A stretch of DNA of 11,948 nucleotides from an uncultured Clostridia bacterium. GTDB taxonomy: Bacteria; Bacillota; Clostridia; Oscillospirales; CAG-272. A program made the translations under genes and the position numbers. The first letter of the stretch is position 1. The number at the start of each line of letters is the position of its first letter. Below are positions 1 to 6,409 of this stretch, piece by piece. The notes beneath the pieces were generated by a model. It made no database searches and was not told the origin of the DNA. It saw nothing but the letters and a program-made list of their open reading frames with translations. The stretch lies in NCBI GenBank assembly GCA_937892405.1, contig CALAFS010000295.1, positions 1-11,948 on the forward strand, given 5' to 3'.

Positions 1-51
1 TTTGACCAAAAAAATTGTACTTTCTTTGTGCACTTGGTATAGACTGGCAAA

Positions 52-789
52 TTAAAGCTCAAATTGGTAGCAAATGGAAGACAAAACGAAGGCGGGCGCC
101 GTCTCGCAACGCAGGATCCGACGACCGAGTCCTGTCGGGAGAAGACCGGCGTTCTGCGCCGCTTCCGCCTCCGAAAGAGAGAAGCCGCCTTCACAGCCGA
201 CCACGACCGAGACACTCTGCGGGCGGGGGACTTTTGTGAGAATTTCTTTCAGAGATTTTGTGCCGTCTCCCTCATAGCAGAAGAGAGGGAGGTCGGCGCG
301 CCCCGCTTCGGCAAGCATCGCCTCGAAGGAGATCGGATCCCCGACGGTGGGGAGCAGGGTGCGCCCGCATTGCTTCGCCGCCTCTTTGGCGATGCGGCAG
401 AGCCGCTCGCGGAGCTTATCGGCGCCGTCCGCCTTCGGACGCTTGATACAGCGGGAAGAGAAGAAGGGCACGATCCGCGCGGCGCCGAGCTCCACCGCCT
501 TCTGAATGACGGTCTCCAGCTTGTCGCCCTTCGGGTATGCCATGTAGAGCGTGATCGGGAAGGGGGGCTCACTCTCTCCCGCGCGGCTCTCGAGAATCTC
601 GAGGACACATTCCGTGTCGCGGATCGACACGAGACGGCAGAGATGTTCGCCGCCGTGCATATCCGCGACGGTCAGCGTGTCACCGACCGCCATGCGCAGG
701 GCGCGCGCAATATGATAGGCGTCCTCTCCGAGGATCCGGACGCCACCCTCCGCGTCAAACTGCGAAGAGGGAACGAAAAAACGGGGCAT
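52..789 (-). CDS. rsmE: 16S rRNA (uracil1498-N3)-methyltransferase RsmE
   Basis: RsmE uses S-adenosylmethionine to methylate N3 of U1498 in 16S rRNA within the small subunit; it is a SPOUT-fold (trefoil knot) enzyme of the cytoplasm. The 245-residue product opens with MPRFFV, usual for the family, followed by the small N-terminal PUA-like RNA-binding part (about 1-70). The knot part carries KGDKLETVIQKAVELG (87-102), EAAKQCGRT (136-144), VGCEGGFSLSEAE (197-209) and LGRRILRCETAP (221-232), the SAM-binding signature of RsmE. An ATG 15 bases further upstream is in frame, but AAGGGAG lies 5 bases before the chosen ATG and overlaps that upstream start, so MPRFF is preferred. Length is normal. It follows prmA on the same strand, a common Firmicutes pairing, but here a 184-bp repeat-rich gap intervenes. 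Only 51 bases follow its stop and I see no convincing terminator there. Confidence 0.95.
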   Translation of the reverse strand: MPRFFVPSSQFDAEGGVRILGEDAYHIARALRMAVGDTLTVADMHGGEHLCRLVSIRDTECVLEILESRAGESEPPFPITLYMAYPKGDKLETVIQKAVELGAARIVPFFSSRCIKRPKADGADKLRERLCRIAKEAAKQCGRTLLPTVGDPISFEAMLAEAGRADLPLFCYEGDGTKSLKEILTKVPRPQSVSVVVGCEGGFSLSEAEAAQNAGLLPTGLGRRILRCETAPAFVLSSICYQFEL

Positions 790-794
790 AGGAA

Positions 795-801
795 CTCCCT
801 T
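795..801 (-). promoter_or_regulatory. Shine-Dalgarno site deciding the rsmE start
   Basis: On the minus strand AAGGGAG lies 5 bases before the ATG at 789-787. The alternative in-frame ATG at 804-802 overlaps the approach to this site and has only heptamer-repeat DNA upstream, without a ribosome binding site, so the shorter 245-residue protein is the likely product. Confidence 0.75.
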
Positions 802-808
802 CATTAGC

Positions 809-887
809 GAATTAAGAATTATGAATTAAGAATTCAGAATTATGAATTTAGCGAATTAAGAATTAAGAATTATGAATTCAGAATTTT
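809..887. repeat. Heptamer tandem repeat, consensus GAATTHW, 11 units
   Basis: Eleven 7-base units fitting GAATTHW (H is A, C or T; W is A or T) run head to tail: six at 809-850, a two-base GC interruption at 851-852, then five at 853-887. TTAGCG occurs before each block (804-809 and 848-853), so the array looks like two related blocks of about 44 and 38 bases. Units 830-836 and 874-880 each contain the palindrome GAATTC. It is noncoding, very AT-rich in a GC-rich window, and occupies the space just before the rsmE ribosome binding site. The regular period and near-identical units point to slippage or block duplication. CATAAT-like hexamers occur on the minus strand but I found no matching -35 element, so I do not call a promoter. 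Confidence 0.85.
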
Positions 888-910
888 TCTCTTTGGTGCA
901 TAAATCTCAT

Positions 911-960
911 AGCAAGGTGCGCAATTATGCAAACATCGGTTTGCATAATTGCTATTTGCT
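911..960. repeat. Perfect 14-bp inverted repeat with outer arms
   Basis: GCAATTATGCAAAC at 921-934 and its exact complement at 939-952 are separated by the four bases ATCG. AGCAA (911-915) and TTGCT (956-960) add an outer pair of arms with a short bulge between. It lies 14 bases past the prmA stop. As minus-strand RNA it could act as a stabilising 3' hairpin or a weak terminator for ribF-prmA, but no U-run follows on that strand; on the plus strand a TTTTT follows, although no plus-strand gene precedes it. A dispersed palindromic element is an equally good reading. Confidence 0.75.
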
Positions 961-973
961 GTTTTTGGTGGGA

Positions 974-1894
974 TTATTTTTTAGGGCAGCGGAGGAAGAG
1001 GGAAATCCAGTCGTTTTCCGAAAGCTCTCCGACGAAGGTATAGCCGAGCGCGAGAGCGGCGGTTTTTACATCGTCCTTACGCGGGGCGATGATGCCCGAG
1101 AGAATCACGGGGGCGCCGGGTTTCATGATGGCGGGAAGATCGGGGAGCATACGCAGGATGATATCCGCCACGATATTCGCGGTGCAGAAATCGTAGGGCG
1201 CCGCACGGTCGACATCGCGGAGAAGATCGGAGACACCGGTCACGATGTTGTGACAGCCGTCCGCCTCCGCGTTTTCTTTTGCCACCTTGACGGCGAGCGG
1301 GTCGATGTCGTAGGCATAGACTTCCTTCGCTCCGAGCTTGGAGGCGGCAATGGCGAGAATCCCCGAGCCGGTGCCGATGTCCAGCACGCGCGTGCCTTCG
1401 AGCGGTTCGTTTTGCATCAGACGCATGACAAGACGCGTCGTCTCGTGCGTGCCGGTGCCGAATGCCATGCCGGGATCCATGCGGATCACGACCTCGTCTT
1501 TCTTTGCCTCATACTCTTCCCACGCGGGCACGACGGTAATGCGCCCGAGGGGGATCGGGTGATAGTACTTCTTCCAGTTTTCCGCCCAGTCGTCTTCCTT
1601 GACATTTTCACATTCCACCGAGACGGCAAGTCCCGTGGCGGAAAAGCGCTCACGGAGAAATCCGAGCACCTCGGCAGGGTGCCTCTCGGGCGGAATGAAC
1701 ACCGAGACTGCGACCTTTGTGCGGTCGGCATGCAGAATCGTGTCGTCGACCAGCTCCCCGTACATTCCGTTCAGCGAAAAGTCGCTGTAATCCTCGATCA
1801 GAAGTCCGTTGTCCGCCATGCTCATCACGGCGGAAATTTCTTCGAGATCCTCCACCGCACCCCGTGCGGTGATTTTCGTCCATTCGCCTTCCAT
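974..1894 (-). CDS. prmA: Ribosomal protein L11 methyltransferase PrmA
   Basis: PrmA is a cytoplasmic class I methyltransferase that trimethylates ribosomal protein L11 using S-adenosylmethionine. The 306-residue product has the N-terminal L11-recognition region (about 1-100), the family linker WAENWKKYYHP (103-113), GMAFGTGTHETT (142-153), SAM-binding motif I LDIGTGSGI (171-179), the acidic YDIDP (195-199) and TANIVADIIL (238-247), which replaces the NPPF of other methyltransferases in this family. Length is typical. An upstream in-frame start would add 12 residues, but AAAAGGAG sits 6 bases before the chosen ATG. It lies 16 bp after ribF and is very probably on the same transcript. On its 3' side are the inverted repeat and heptamer array that separate it from rsmE. 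Confidence 0.96.
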   Translation of the reverse strand: MEGEWTKITARGAVEDLEEISAVMSMADNGLLIEDYSDFSLNGMYGELVDDTILHADRTKVAVSVFIPPERHPAEVLGFLRERFSATGLAVSVECENVKEDDWAENWKKYYHPIPLGRITVVPAWEEYEAKKDEVVIRMDPGMAFGTGTHETTRLVMRLMQNEPLEGTRVLDIGTGSGILAIAASKLGAKEVYAYDIDPLAVKVAKENAEADGCHNIVTGVSDLLRDVDRAAPYDFCTANIVADIILRMLPDLPAIMKPGAPVILSGIIAPRKDDVKTAALALGYTFVGELSENDWISLFLRCPKK

Positions 1895-1900
1895 CGGCTT

Positions 1901-1908
1901 CTCCTTTT
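1901..1908 (-). promoter_or_regulatory. Shine-Dalgarno site deciding the prmA start
   Basis: AAAAGGAG on the minus strand, 6 bases before the ATG at 1894-1892. The longer reading frame from 1930 would begin inside the ribF coding region, so the shorter start is preferred. Confidence 0.75.
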
Positions 1909-1910
1909 GC

Positions 1911-2783
1911 TTATATCGTGTTTTTGTCAACTTCTATTTGCTTTTTCAGTTCTTCTTCCGAAGAGAAGCGGCGCTCGTCACGAAGAAATCCCTTCAGCGT
2001 CACTGTGAGCACTCTGCCGTAGAGATCTCCGCGATACCCCTTGATCCATGTCTCATAGTCGATGCGCCCGTCGTGATCGACGGTCGGTCGGACACCGATG
2101 TTGGTAAGGGCGGGGAAGATCTTTCCGTCGATCTCCACCTCCGCGCGCCAGACGCCGTGGCGCGGGATCGCATGTCCTGCGGGGGGCACCTGATTGATCG
2201 TCGGAAAGCCGAGGGTACGCCCGAGTGCCTTCCCGTGCAGGACAGGGAGCGACCAGCTGACGGGGCGGCGGAGCATCGCCGCGGCACCATCGACATCGCC
2301 GTCGGCGAGCGCCTCACGGATCCGCGAGGAACTCACGGGCTCTCCGCGGTAAAGGACGGCGTCCGTCACGACGGCGTCCCGTCCCGCCTCCCGCATGAGG
2401 CGGCAAAGCGTATCGGTATCTCCCGCGGCGCGGTAGCCGAAACGGTAATTGAAGCCCGAGACTGCGATCTTCGCGTCATAGCGGGCAATCAGCACCTCGC
2501 GGACGAAAACCTCGGGCGACATCGTGCACACCTCGCCGAAGGGTAAGAAGACTACCTCGTCGGCGCCCGCTGCGCGAAGAAGTGTCTCGCGTTCTTCCTT
2601 CCCTGTCAGAAGGGCGGGGGGATGCGGCAGGCTCTCGGGGAGAAAGGTCAGGGCGAGAAGCGAAAGCCCCGCTTCTTCGGCTCGTCTCTTTCCTTCGCCG
2701 ATCAGGGCGGCATGCCCTGCGTGCACCCCGTCAAAGTTGCCGAGGGCGACAACGCACGGCTCGTGCGGTGAACTCTCTTTCAT
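1911..2783 (-). CDS. ribF: Bifunctional riboflavin kinase / FAD synthetase RibF
   Basis: RibF phosphorylates riboflavin to FMN and then adenylylates FMN to FAD in the cytoplasm. The 290-residue protein has the N-terminal nucleotidyltransferase domain with GNFDGVHAGH (15-24), VSGFNYRFG (108-116) and SSSRIREAL (151-159), then the C-terminal flavokinase domain with GRTLGFPTIN (188-197), NIGVRPTVD (228-236) and YETWIKGYRGDLYG (243-256). In the last motif the family usually has a VEVHLLDF-like segment before GDLYG; the glutamate is kept but the following residues differ, and the protein is slightly short, so it is a mildly divergent member. AAAGGAGG lies 8 bases before the ATG. It is the first gene of the minus-strand operon, behind the promoter at 2819-2847. 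RibF genes are often beside truB/rbfA or rpsO; here the partner is prmA. Confidence 0.95.
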   Translation of the reverse strand: MKESSPHEPCVVALGNFDGVHAGHAALIGEGKRRAEEAGLSLLALTFLPESLPHPPALLTGKEERETLLRAAGADEVVFLPFGEVCTMSPEVFVREVLIARYDAKIAVSGFNYRFGYRAAGDTDTLCRLMREAGRDAVVTDAVLYRGEPVSSSRIREALADGDVDGAAAMLRRPVSWSLPVLHGKALGRTLGFPTINQVPPAGHAIPRHGVWRAEVEIDGKIFPALTNIGVRPTVDHDGRIDYETWIKGYRGDLYGRVLTVTLKGFLRDERRFSSEEELKKQIEVDKNTI

Positions 2784-2818
2784 TTTCCGCGCCTCCTTTC
2801 CGAAAATCGGACAGTATC

Positions 2819-2847
2819 ATTATACAATGAGAAGGAAAAAAAGTCAA
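2819..2847 (-). promoter_or_regulatory. Sigma-A type promoter for ribF-prmA(-rsmE)
   Basis: On the minus strand TTGACT (2847-2842) and TATAAT (2824-2819) are separated by exactly 17 bases. Transcription should start near 2812, giving a leader of about 30 bases with the ribF ribosome binding site at 2792-2799. The rest of the 261-bp divergent gap (2848-2972) holds T-rich tracts and a weak imperfect palindrome around ACGCGT near 2929-2934; I see no gene in it. Confidence 0.85.
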
Positions 2848-2972
2848 CCGCACCCGCGTAAATTCTCCCGCCGACCGTCTGCTTTTCCTCCGGCGCTTTT
2901 TTTGTTTTTTGTCGCGGGAAGAAAAACGCGTTATTTTTCCTTTTCTTTACACACCTCTTGCAAAAAGAAAAA

Positions 2973-3001
2973 TTGACAAAGCGGGAAAAATATGTTAAAA
3001 T
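2973..3001 (+). promoter_or_regulatory. Sigma-A type promoter for MFS-GDPD-methyltransferase operon
   Basis: TTGACA (2973-2978), a spacer of exactly 17 bases, then TAAAAT (2996-3001). Transcription should start near 3008, 37 bases before the MFS start codon. It is divergent from the ribF promoter with about 125 bases between the two -35 boxes. Confidence 0.85.
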
Positions 3002-3031
3002 ATTCCCGGTACCCGAATTTCTGAAATACGG

Positions 3032-3037
3032 AAAGGA
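3032..3037 (+). promoter_or_regulatory. Ribosome binding site deciding the MFS start
   Basis: AAAGGA lies 7 bases before the ATG at 3045. A longer in-frame reading from 2958 would start upstream of the promoter -35 box, so it cannot be made from this transcript and is rejected. Confidence 0.75.
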
Positions 3038-3044
3038 AAATCCC

Positions 3045-4319
3045 ATGAAACTCAACTACAAGCGCACGATCCTTGTCGGTTTCGCCTTTTTCCTGATCTC
3101 GGCATTCTGGCAGGCGTACGACACCATTGTCCCTTTGCTCTTAAAAGGGAAGTACGGCATCAATGAAGAGGCGGTGTCCGGCTTCATCATGTCGCTCGAC
3201 AACATTCTCGCGGTGGTTCTCCTGCCCCTGTTCGGCTCCCTCTCCGACCGCACCTCCACCCGCTTCGGCAGACGCACGCCTTATATCGTCTGCGGCACGG
3301 TCGCGGCGGCGGTCATGTTCTCGATTCTCGGCATCATCGGGGAGCTGTGGCTTTTTATCATACTGCTTCTCGTTACGCTCCTTTCGATGGCGACCTTCCG
3401 TTCTCCCGCCGTGGCACTCATGCCCGATGTCACGCCGAAGCCTCTGCGCTCGAAGGCGAACGCCGTCATCAACCTCATGGGCACCGCGGGCGGCATGATC
3501 GTCCTCGGGCTCGGTATCGTCTTTCACACAAATGAAGAAGGGAAGACCGACTTCACCGCTTATCTCTGTGCCGTCGCCGTCGTGATGGCTCTCGCTCTTC
3601 TCGTCTTCCTCCTCACCGTAAAAGAGAAGGCGTGGTCCGCCGAGGCGGAAGCCGCGGATCGGAGCGCGGCAACGCCGGACGAGAAGACCACGACCGAAAA
3701 GCATGCCCTCTCCAAGGGGGAAAAGGCATCGCTCGGACTGATTCTCGCATCGGTCGCCCTCTGGTACATCGGCTACAACGCCGTCACCTCGAAATTTACG
3801 GTCTATACTTCCTATGTCCTTGACGGACTGCCCTATCAGGTTGCCCTCCTGACGGCGCAGGCGGCGGCGATCGTCGCCTTCATTCCCGTCGGACTTATCG
3901 CGTCGAAGGTGGGGCGCAAGCGCACGATCCTCACGGGTGTCGCGCTTCTCGCGGCGGCGTTTCTTGCCGCTTCCTTCATCACGACCGACACCCCCGCCTT
4001 CCTGATGTATATTCTCTTCGCCCTCGCCGGGATCGGCTGGGCAACCATCAATGTCAACTCCTTCCCGATGGTCGTGGAGCTCGCCTCGCACGGCGATGTC
4101 GGAAAGTACACGGGTTACTACTACACCGCCTCGATGGCGGCGCAGATCGTCACCCCGATACTCTCGGGCTTCCTCGTCGATCTTGTCGGCTGGTGGATTT
4201 TCTTCCCCTATGCCGCCTTCTTCGTCGCCTGCTCGTTTGTCACCATGCTGCTTACCAGACACGGAGACTCAAGACCGGAGAAAAAATCCGCTCTTGAGAG
4301 CTTCGATATCGAAGATTAA
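3045..4319 (+). CDS. SLC45-type MFS transporter
   Basis: A 12-helix secondary carrier of the inner membrane, 424 residues. Helices 1-6 run from about 6 to 205, followed by a charged cytoplasmic loop (about 207-240, rich in E, K, D and A), and helices 7-12 follow to about 405. The loop between helices 2 and 3 carries GSLSDRTSTRFGRRTPYI, the MFS motif A in the form typical of SLC45/sucrose-type carriers; ALMPDVTP with RSKANAVINLMG follows, then GKYTGYYYTASMAAQ in the second half, both usual in this group. Family members move sugars or other small polar solutes with protons; the substrate cannot be read here. It is the first gene of the operon, 20 bp before the GDPD gene, which raises the untested idea that it imports a GDPD substrate or exports its product. 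Confidence 0.88.
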   Translation: MKLNYKRTILVGFAFFLISAFWQAYDTIVPLLLKGKYGINEEAVSGFIMSLDNILAVVLLPLFGSLSDRTSTRFGRRTPYIVCGTVAAAVMFSILGIIGELWLFIILLLVTLLSMATFRSPAVALMPDVTPKPLRSKANAVINLMGTAGGMIVLGLGIVFHTNEEGKTDFTAYLCAVAVVMALALLVFLLTVKEKAWSAEAEAADRSAATPDEKTTTEKHALSKGEKASLGLILASVALWYIGYNAVTSKFTVYTSYVLDGLPYQVALLTAQAAAIVAFIPVGLIASKVGRKRTILTGVALLAAAFLAASFITTDTPAFLMYILFALAGIGWATINVNSFPMVVELASHGDVGKYTGYYYTASMAAQIVTPILSGFLVDLVGWWIFFPYAAFFVACSFVTMLLTRHGDSRPEKKSALESFDIED

Positions 4320-4339
4320 CGGAGATCCGAAAAACAAAA

Positions 4340-5209
4340 ATGAAAGCTTTACTCATCATTCTCATTGTCCTTCTCTCTCTTTTGCTTCTGATCCTTATCG
4401 CGATGCCGATTCTCCTCTTTCCCGGCAGACGCCGCAGGGGCGTCGATGCGTTCTCTCATGTCCTCTTCGCCCACCGCGGACTGCATGATGCGACGCACGC
4501 GGAAAACTCCCTCTCCGCCTTCGCCCGTGCTGTTGAGCACGGCTACGGGATCGAGCTCGATGTCAGACTGTCGAAGGACGGCGAGCTCGTCGTCTTCCAT
4601 GACGACACCCTCGATCGGGTCGCGGGCGTGTCGGGACTGGTGAAGGACTTCACGACGGAAGAGCTTGCCGCGATGTCCCTCTCCGGCACGGGGGAGGGGA
4701 TCCCCACCTTCCGCGCCGTCCTCGAGCTTGTCGGGGGACGCGTCCCCCTTCTTGTGGAGATCAAAGAGAACGCGGGGGACAGCGCGGTCAGCGAGAAGAC
4801 CGCAGAGATGCTCTCTTCCTACCGGGGTCCCTTTGTCATCGAGTCCTTCAACCCCCTCTCCCTCGCGAGGATCCGCCGCCTGTTACCCGAGGTGTATCGC
4901 GGACAGCTCTCCGACCGCTTCACGAGAGAAAAGCAGTTCAGAAAGCCGATGTTCGTCCTCCTCGAGCTGTTCCTTCTGAATTTCCGCGCCCGTCCCGATT
5001 TTATCGCCTACCGCTTTGACGAGACGCGCTTTTTCCCCTTCCGTCTGCTCCGCGCCTTCTATCCCCGCCCCCTCTTCGCCTATACCGTGAAGAGTGAGGA
5101 GGAAGAGCGCTTTGCCCGCGCCCACGGCTTTGATACCGTGATATTTGAAAACTACCTTCCGACAAAGAGTGCGTCGGAGGGCGAAACTCCCGATAAGGAA
5201 TCCGTATGA
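4340..5209 (+). CDS. Membrane-anchored glycerophosphodiester phosphodiesterase
   Basis: A GDPD-family TIM-barrel hydrolase of 289 residues that would split glycerophosphodiesters into glycerol-3-phosphate and an alcohol. Catalytic and metal-binding motifs are intact: AHRG with H45 and R46, E55-N56 in AENS, E72 and D74 in IELDV, H87-D88 in FHDD, and the later VEIK and FNP strands. Residues 3-27 form one hydrophobic helix, directly followed by GRRRRG. By the positive-inside rule that cluster favours a cytoplasmic catalytic domain (N-terminus out), unlike secreted GlpQ; this is inference. The ribosome binding site is poor: GGAG lies about 15 bases before the ATG. Its stop overlaps the next start as ATGA. 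It probably recycles phospholipid or polymer head groups, with specificity unknown. Confidence 0.9.
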   Translation: MKALLIILIVLLSLLLLILIAMPILLFPGRRRRGVDAFSHVLFAHRGLHDATHAENSLSAFARAVEHGYGIELDVRLSKDGELVVFHDDTLDRVAGVSGLVKDFTTEELAAMSLSGTGEGIPTFRAVLELVGGRVPLLVEIKENAGDSAVSEKTAEMLSSYRGPFVIESFNPLSLARIRRLLPEVYRGQLSDRFTREKQFRKPMFVLLELFLLNFRARPDFIAYRFDETRFFPFRLLRAFYPRPLFAYTVKSEEEERFARAHGFDTVIFENYLPTKSASEGETPDKESV

Positions 5210-6342
5210 AATTACAATTGGTTGCCACCTGCCTCTTCGGGCTGGAACATCTGCTCGGAGAAGAAATCGAGGCGCTCGGCTATGAGCGCATTTCCACGAT
5301 CGACGGACGCGTCACCTTTGCCGCAGACGAAGAGGGCGTCGCCCTGGCGAATGTCTTTCTCCGCTATGCCGAGAGAATCTATATCCGCGTCGGCTCCTTT
5401 CACGCCGGGACCTTCGATGAACTGTTTGAAGGCACGCGCGCCCTTCCGTGGGACGCCTTCATCGGAAAAAACGATGCTTTCCCCGTCAAGGGTCATTCGA
5501 TCAAATCCCGCCTGACCTCCATTCCCGACTGTCAGTCCATTGTGAAAAAGGCGATCGTCACTTCTCTCGGGCATGTGTACGGCATGACCCTCTTTCCCGA
5601 GACGGGCGTGAAGTATCAGGTCGAGTTTTTCCTCCTCGGTGACGAGGCGACCCTGATGATCGACACCTCGGGCGTCCCTCTGCATAAGAGAGGCTACCGC
5701 CCCGAGTCGAACGCCGCGCCGATCCGCGAGACGCTCGCCGCCGCCATCGCGGCGATCTCCCGCCCCCGCGAGGAGGTTCTCTTCTGGGATCCGATGTGCG
5801 GCAGCGGCACCATCGCCGTCGAGGCGGCGATGCAGATGAATCATATCGCCCCCGGGAAACGGCGCGCCTTCGCCGCGGAGGCGTTTCCCTTCATCGGCGA
5901 GGAAACCTTCCGTCGGGCAAGGGAAGAGGCGGAGGAAGGCGAGACCCGCTCTCCCTTCGAGGTCTACGCCTCGGATATCGACCCCGAGGCGGTGGAGCTC
6001 ACCATCAAGAGCGCGAAGCGCGCGGGGGTCAACCATGCGATCCGCGCCTTCCGCATGGATTGCCGTAAGATTTCCGCCCCCGGCAGACGGGGCACGATCG
6101 TCACGAATCCGCCGTACGGCGAGCGTCTCATGACTCCGCGGGAGGTCGAAGGACTCTATCGCGAGATGGGGGCGCACTTCCGCTCACTCGCGCCATGGCA
6201 GGTGTATGTCATCACCTCGTACGAAGGCTTCGAGCGCCTCTACGGAAAGCGTGCCGATAAGGTCAGAAAGCTCTATAACGGTATGATCCCCTGCTACCTC
6301 TATCAGTATTTCAAGAACGACAAACCGAAATTCAGTAAATAA
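5206..6342 (+). CDS. THUMP-domain class I RNA methyltransferase (RlmL/YpsC type)
   Basis: A cytoplasmic SAM-dependent RNA methyltransferase of 378 residues, like Bacillus YpsC and the N-terminal half of E. coli RlmL, which makes m2G2445 in 23S rRNA. A ferredoxin-like segment and THUMP RNA-binding domain cover about 1-155, with VPLHKRGYR (157-165) as the family linker. The methyltransferase domain has motif I DPMCGSGT (195-202), SDIDP (256-260) and the catalytic motif IV NPPYGERL (301-308), typical of guanine-N2 methylation. Length matches the single-domain YpsC form, without the RlmK half. Its ATG overlaps the GDPD stop (ATGA) with AAGGA upstream, indicating translational coupling. It is the last gene before the terminator at 6363-6406. 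The exact rRNA target in this host is inferred. Confidence 0.92.
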   Translation: MKLQLVATCLFGLEHLLGEEIEALGYERISTIDGRVTFAADEEGVALANVFLRYAERIYIRVGSFHAGTFDELFEGTRALPWDAFIGKNDAFPVKGHSIKSRLTSIPDCQSIVKKAIVTSLGHVYGMTLFPETGVKYQVEFFLLGDEATLMIDTSGVPLHKRGYRPESNAAPIRETLAAAIAAISRPREEVLFWDPMCGSGTIAVEAAMQMNHIAPGKRRAFAAEAFPFIGEETFRRAREEAEEGETRSPFEVYASDIDPEAVELTIKSAKRAGVNHAIRAFRMDCRKISAPGRRGTIVTNPPYGERLMTPREVEGLYREMGAHFRSLAPWQVYVITSYEGFERLYGKRADKVRKLYNGMIPCYLYQYFKNDKPKFSK

Positions 6343-6362
6343 TTATTTACAAAATAAGTGAG

Positions 6363-6406
6363 AAAAGCAACCGCTCCGCGAAAAAACGGAACGGTTGCTT
6401 TTTTTT
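6363..6406 (+). terminator. Intrinsic terminator of the plus-strand operon
   Basis: AAAAGCAACCG (6363-6373) pairs with CGGTTGCTTTT (6392-6402), with an inner TCCG/CGGA stem after one mismatch, an A-rich loop (6379-6386), and a T-run from 6399 to 6406. On the minus strand only four T follow the stem, so it is at best a weak terminator for the converging MATE gene, whose stop lies at 6410-6412. Confidence 0.9.
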
Positions 6407-6409
6407 GTT

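Noticed and set aside
15..43. Possible plus-strand promoter (TTGTAC, 17 bases, TATAGA) at the left edge
   Set aside because: Weak hexamers, pointing antisense into rsmE with no plus-strand gene behind them.
1..51. Terminator after rsmE
   Set aside because: A run of seven T exists on the minus strand, but I could not find a convincing stem before it.
809..887. CRISPR-like array
   Set aside because: Units are seven bases, directly abutting, without spacers; there are no cas genes.
872..2008. Long plus-strand open frame opposite prmA, and similar long antisense frames opposite rsmE, the MFS gene, the RlmL-type gene, MATE, fakA, fakB and the GNAT gene
   Set aside because: These are mirror frames of GC-rich coding DNA: low-complexity R, H, D, G and E-rich products with no recognisable domains or placed ribosome binding sites, while the opposite strand encodes well-known families.
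2867..2905. Terminator-like CGCCG/CGGCG stem with T-run in the ribF-MFS gap
   Set aside because: The stem is only five pairs with a loop of about 17 bases and no transcription unit ends there.
2958..3044. N-terminal extension of the MFS protein
   Set aside because: It would begin upstream of the -35 box and adds a lysine-rich stretch not expected of this family; the ATG at 3045 has its own ribosome binding site.
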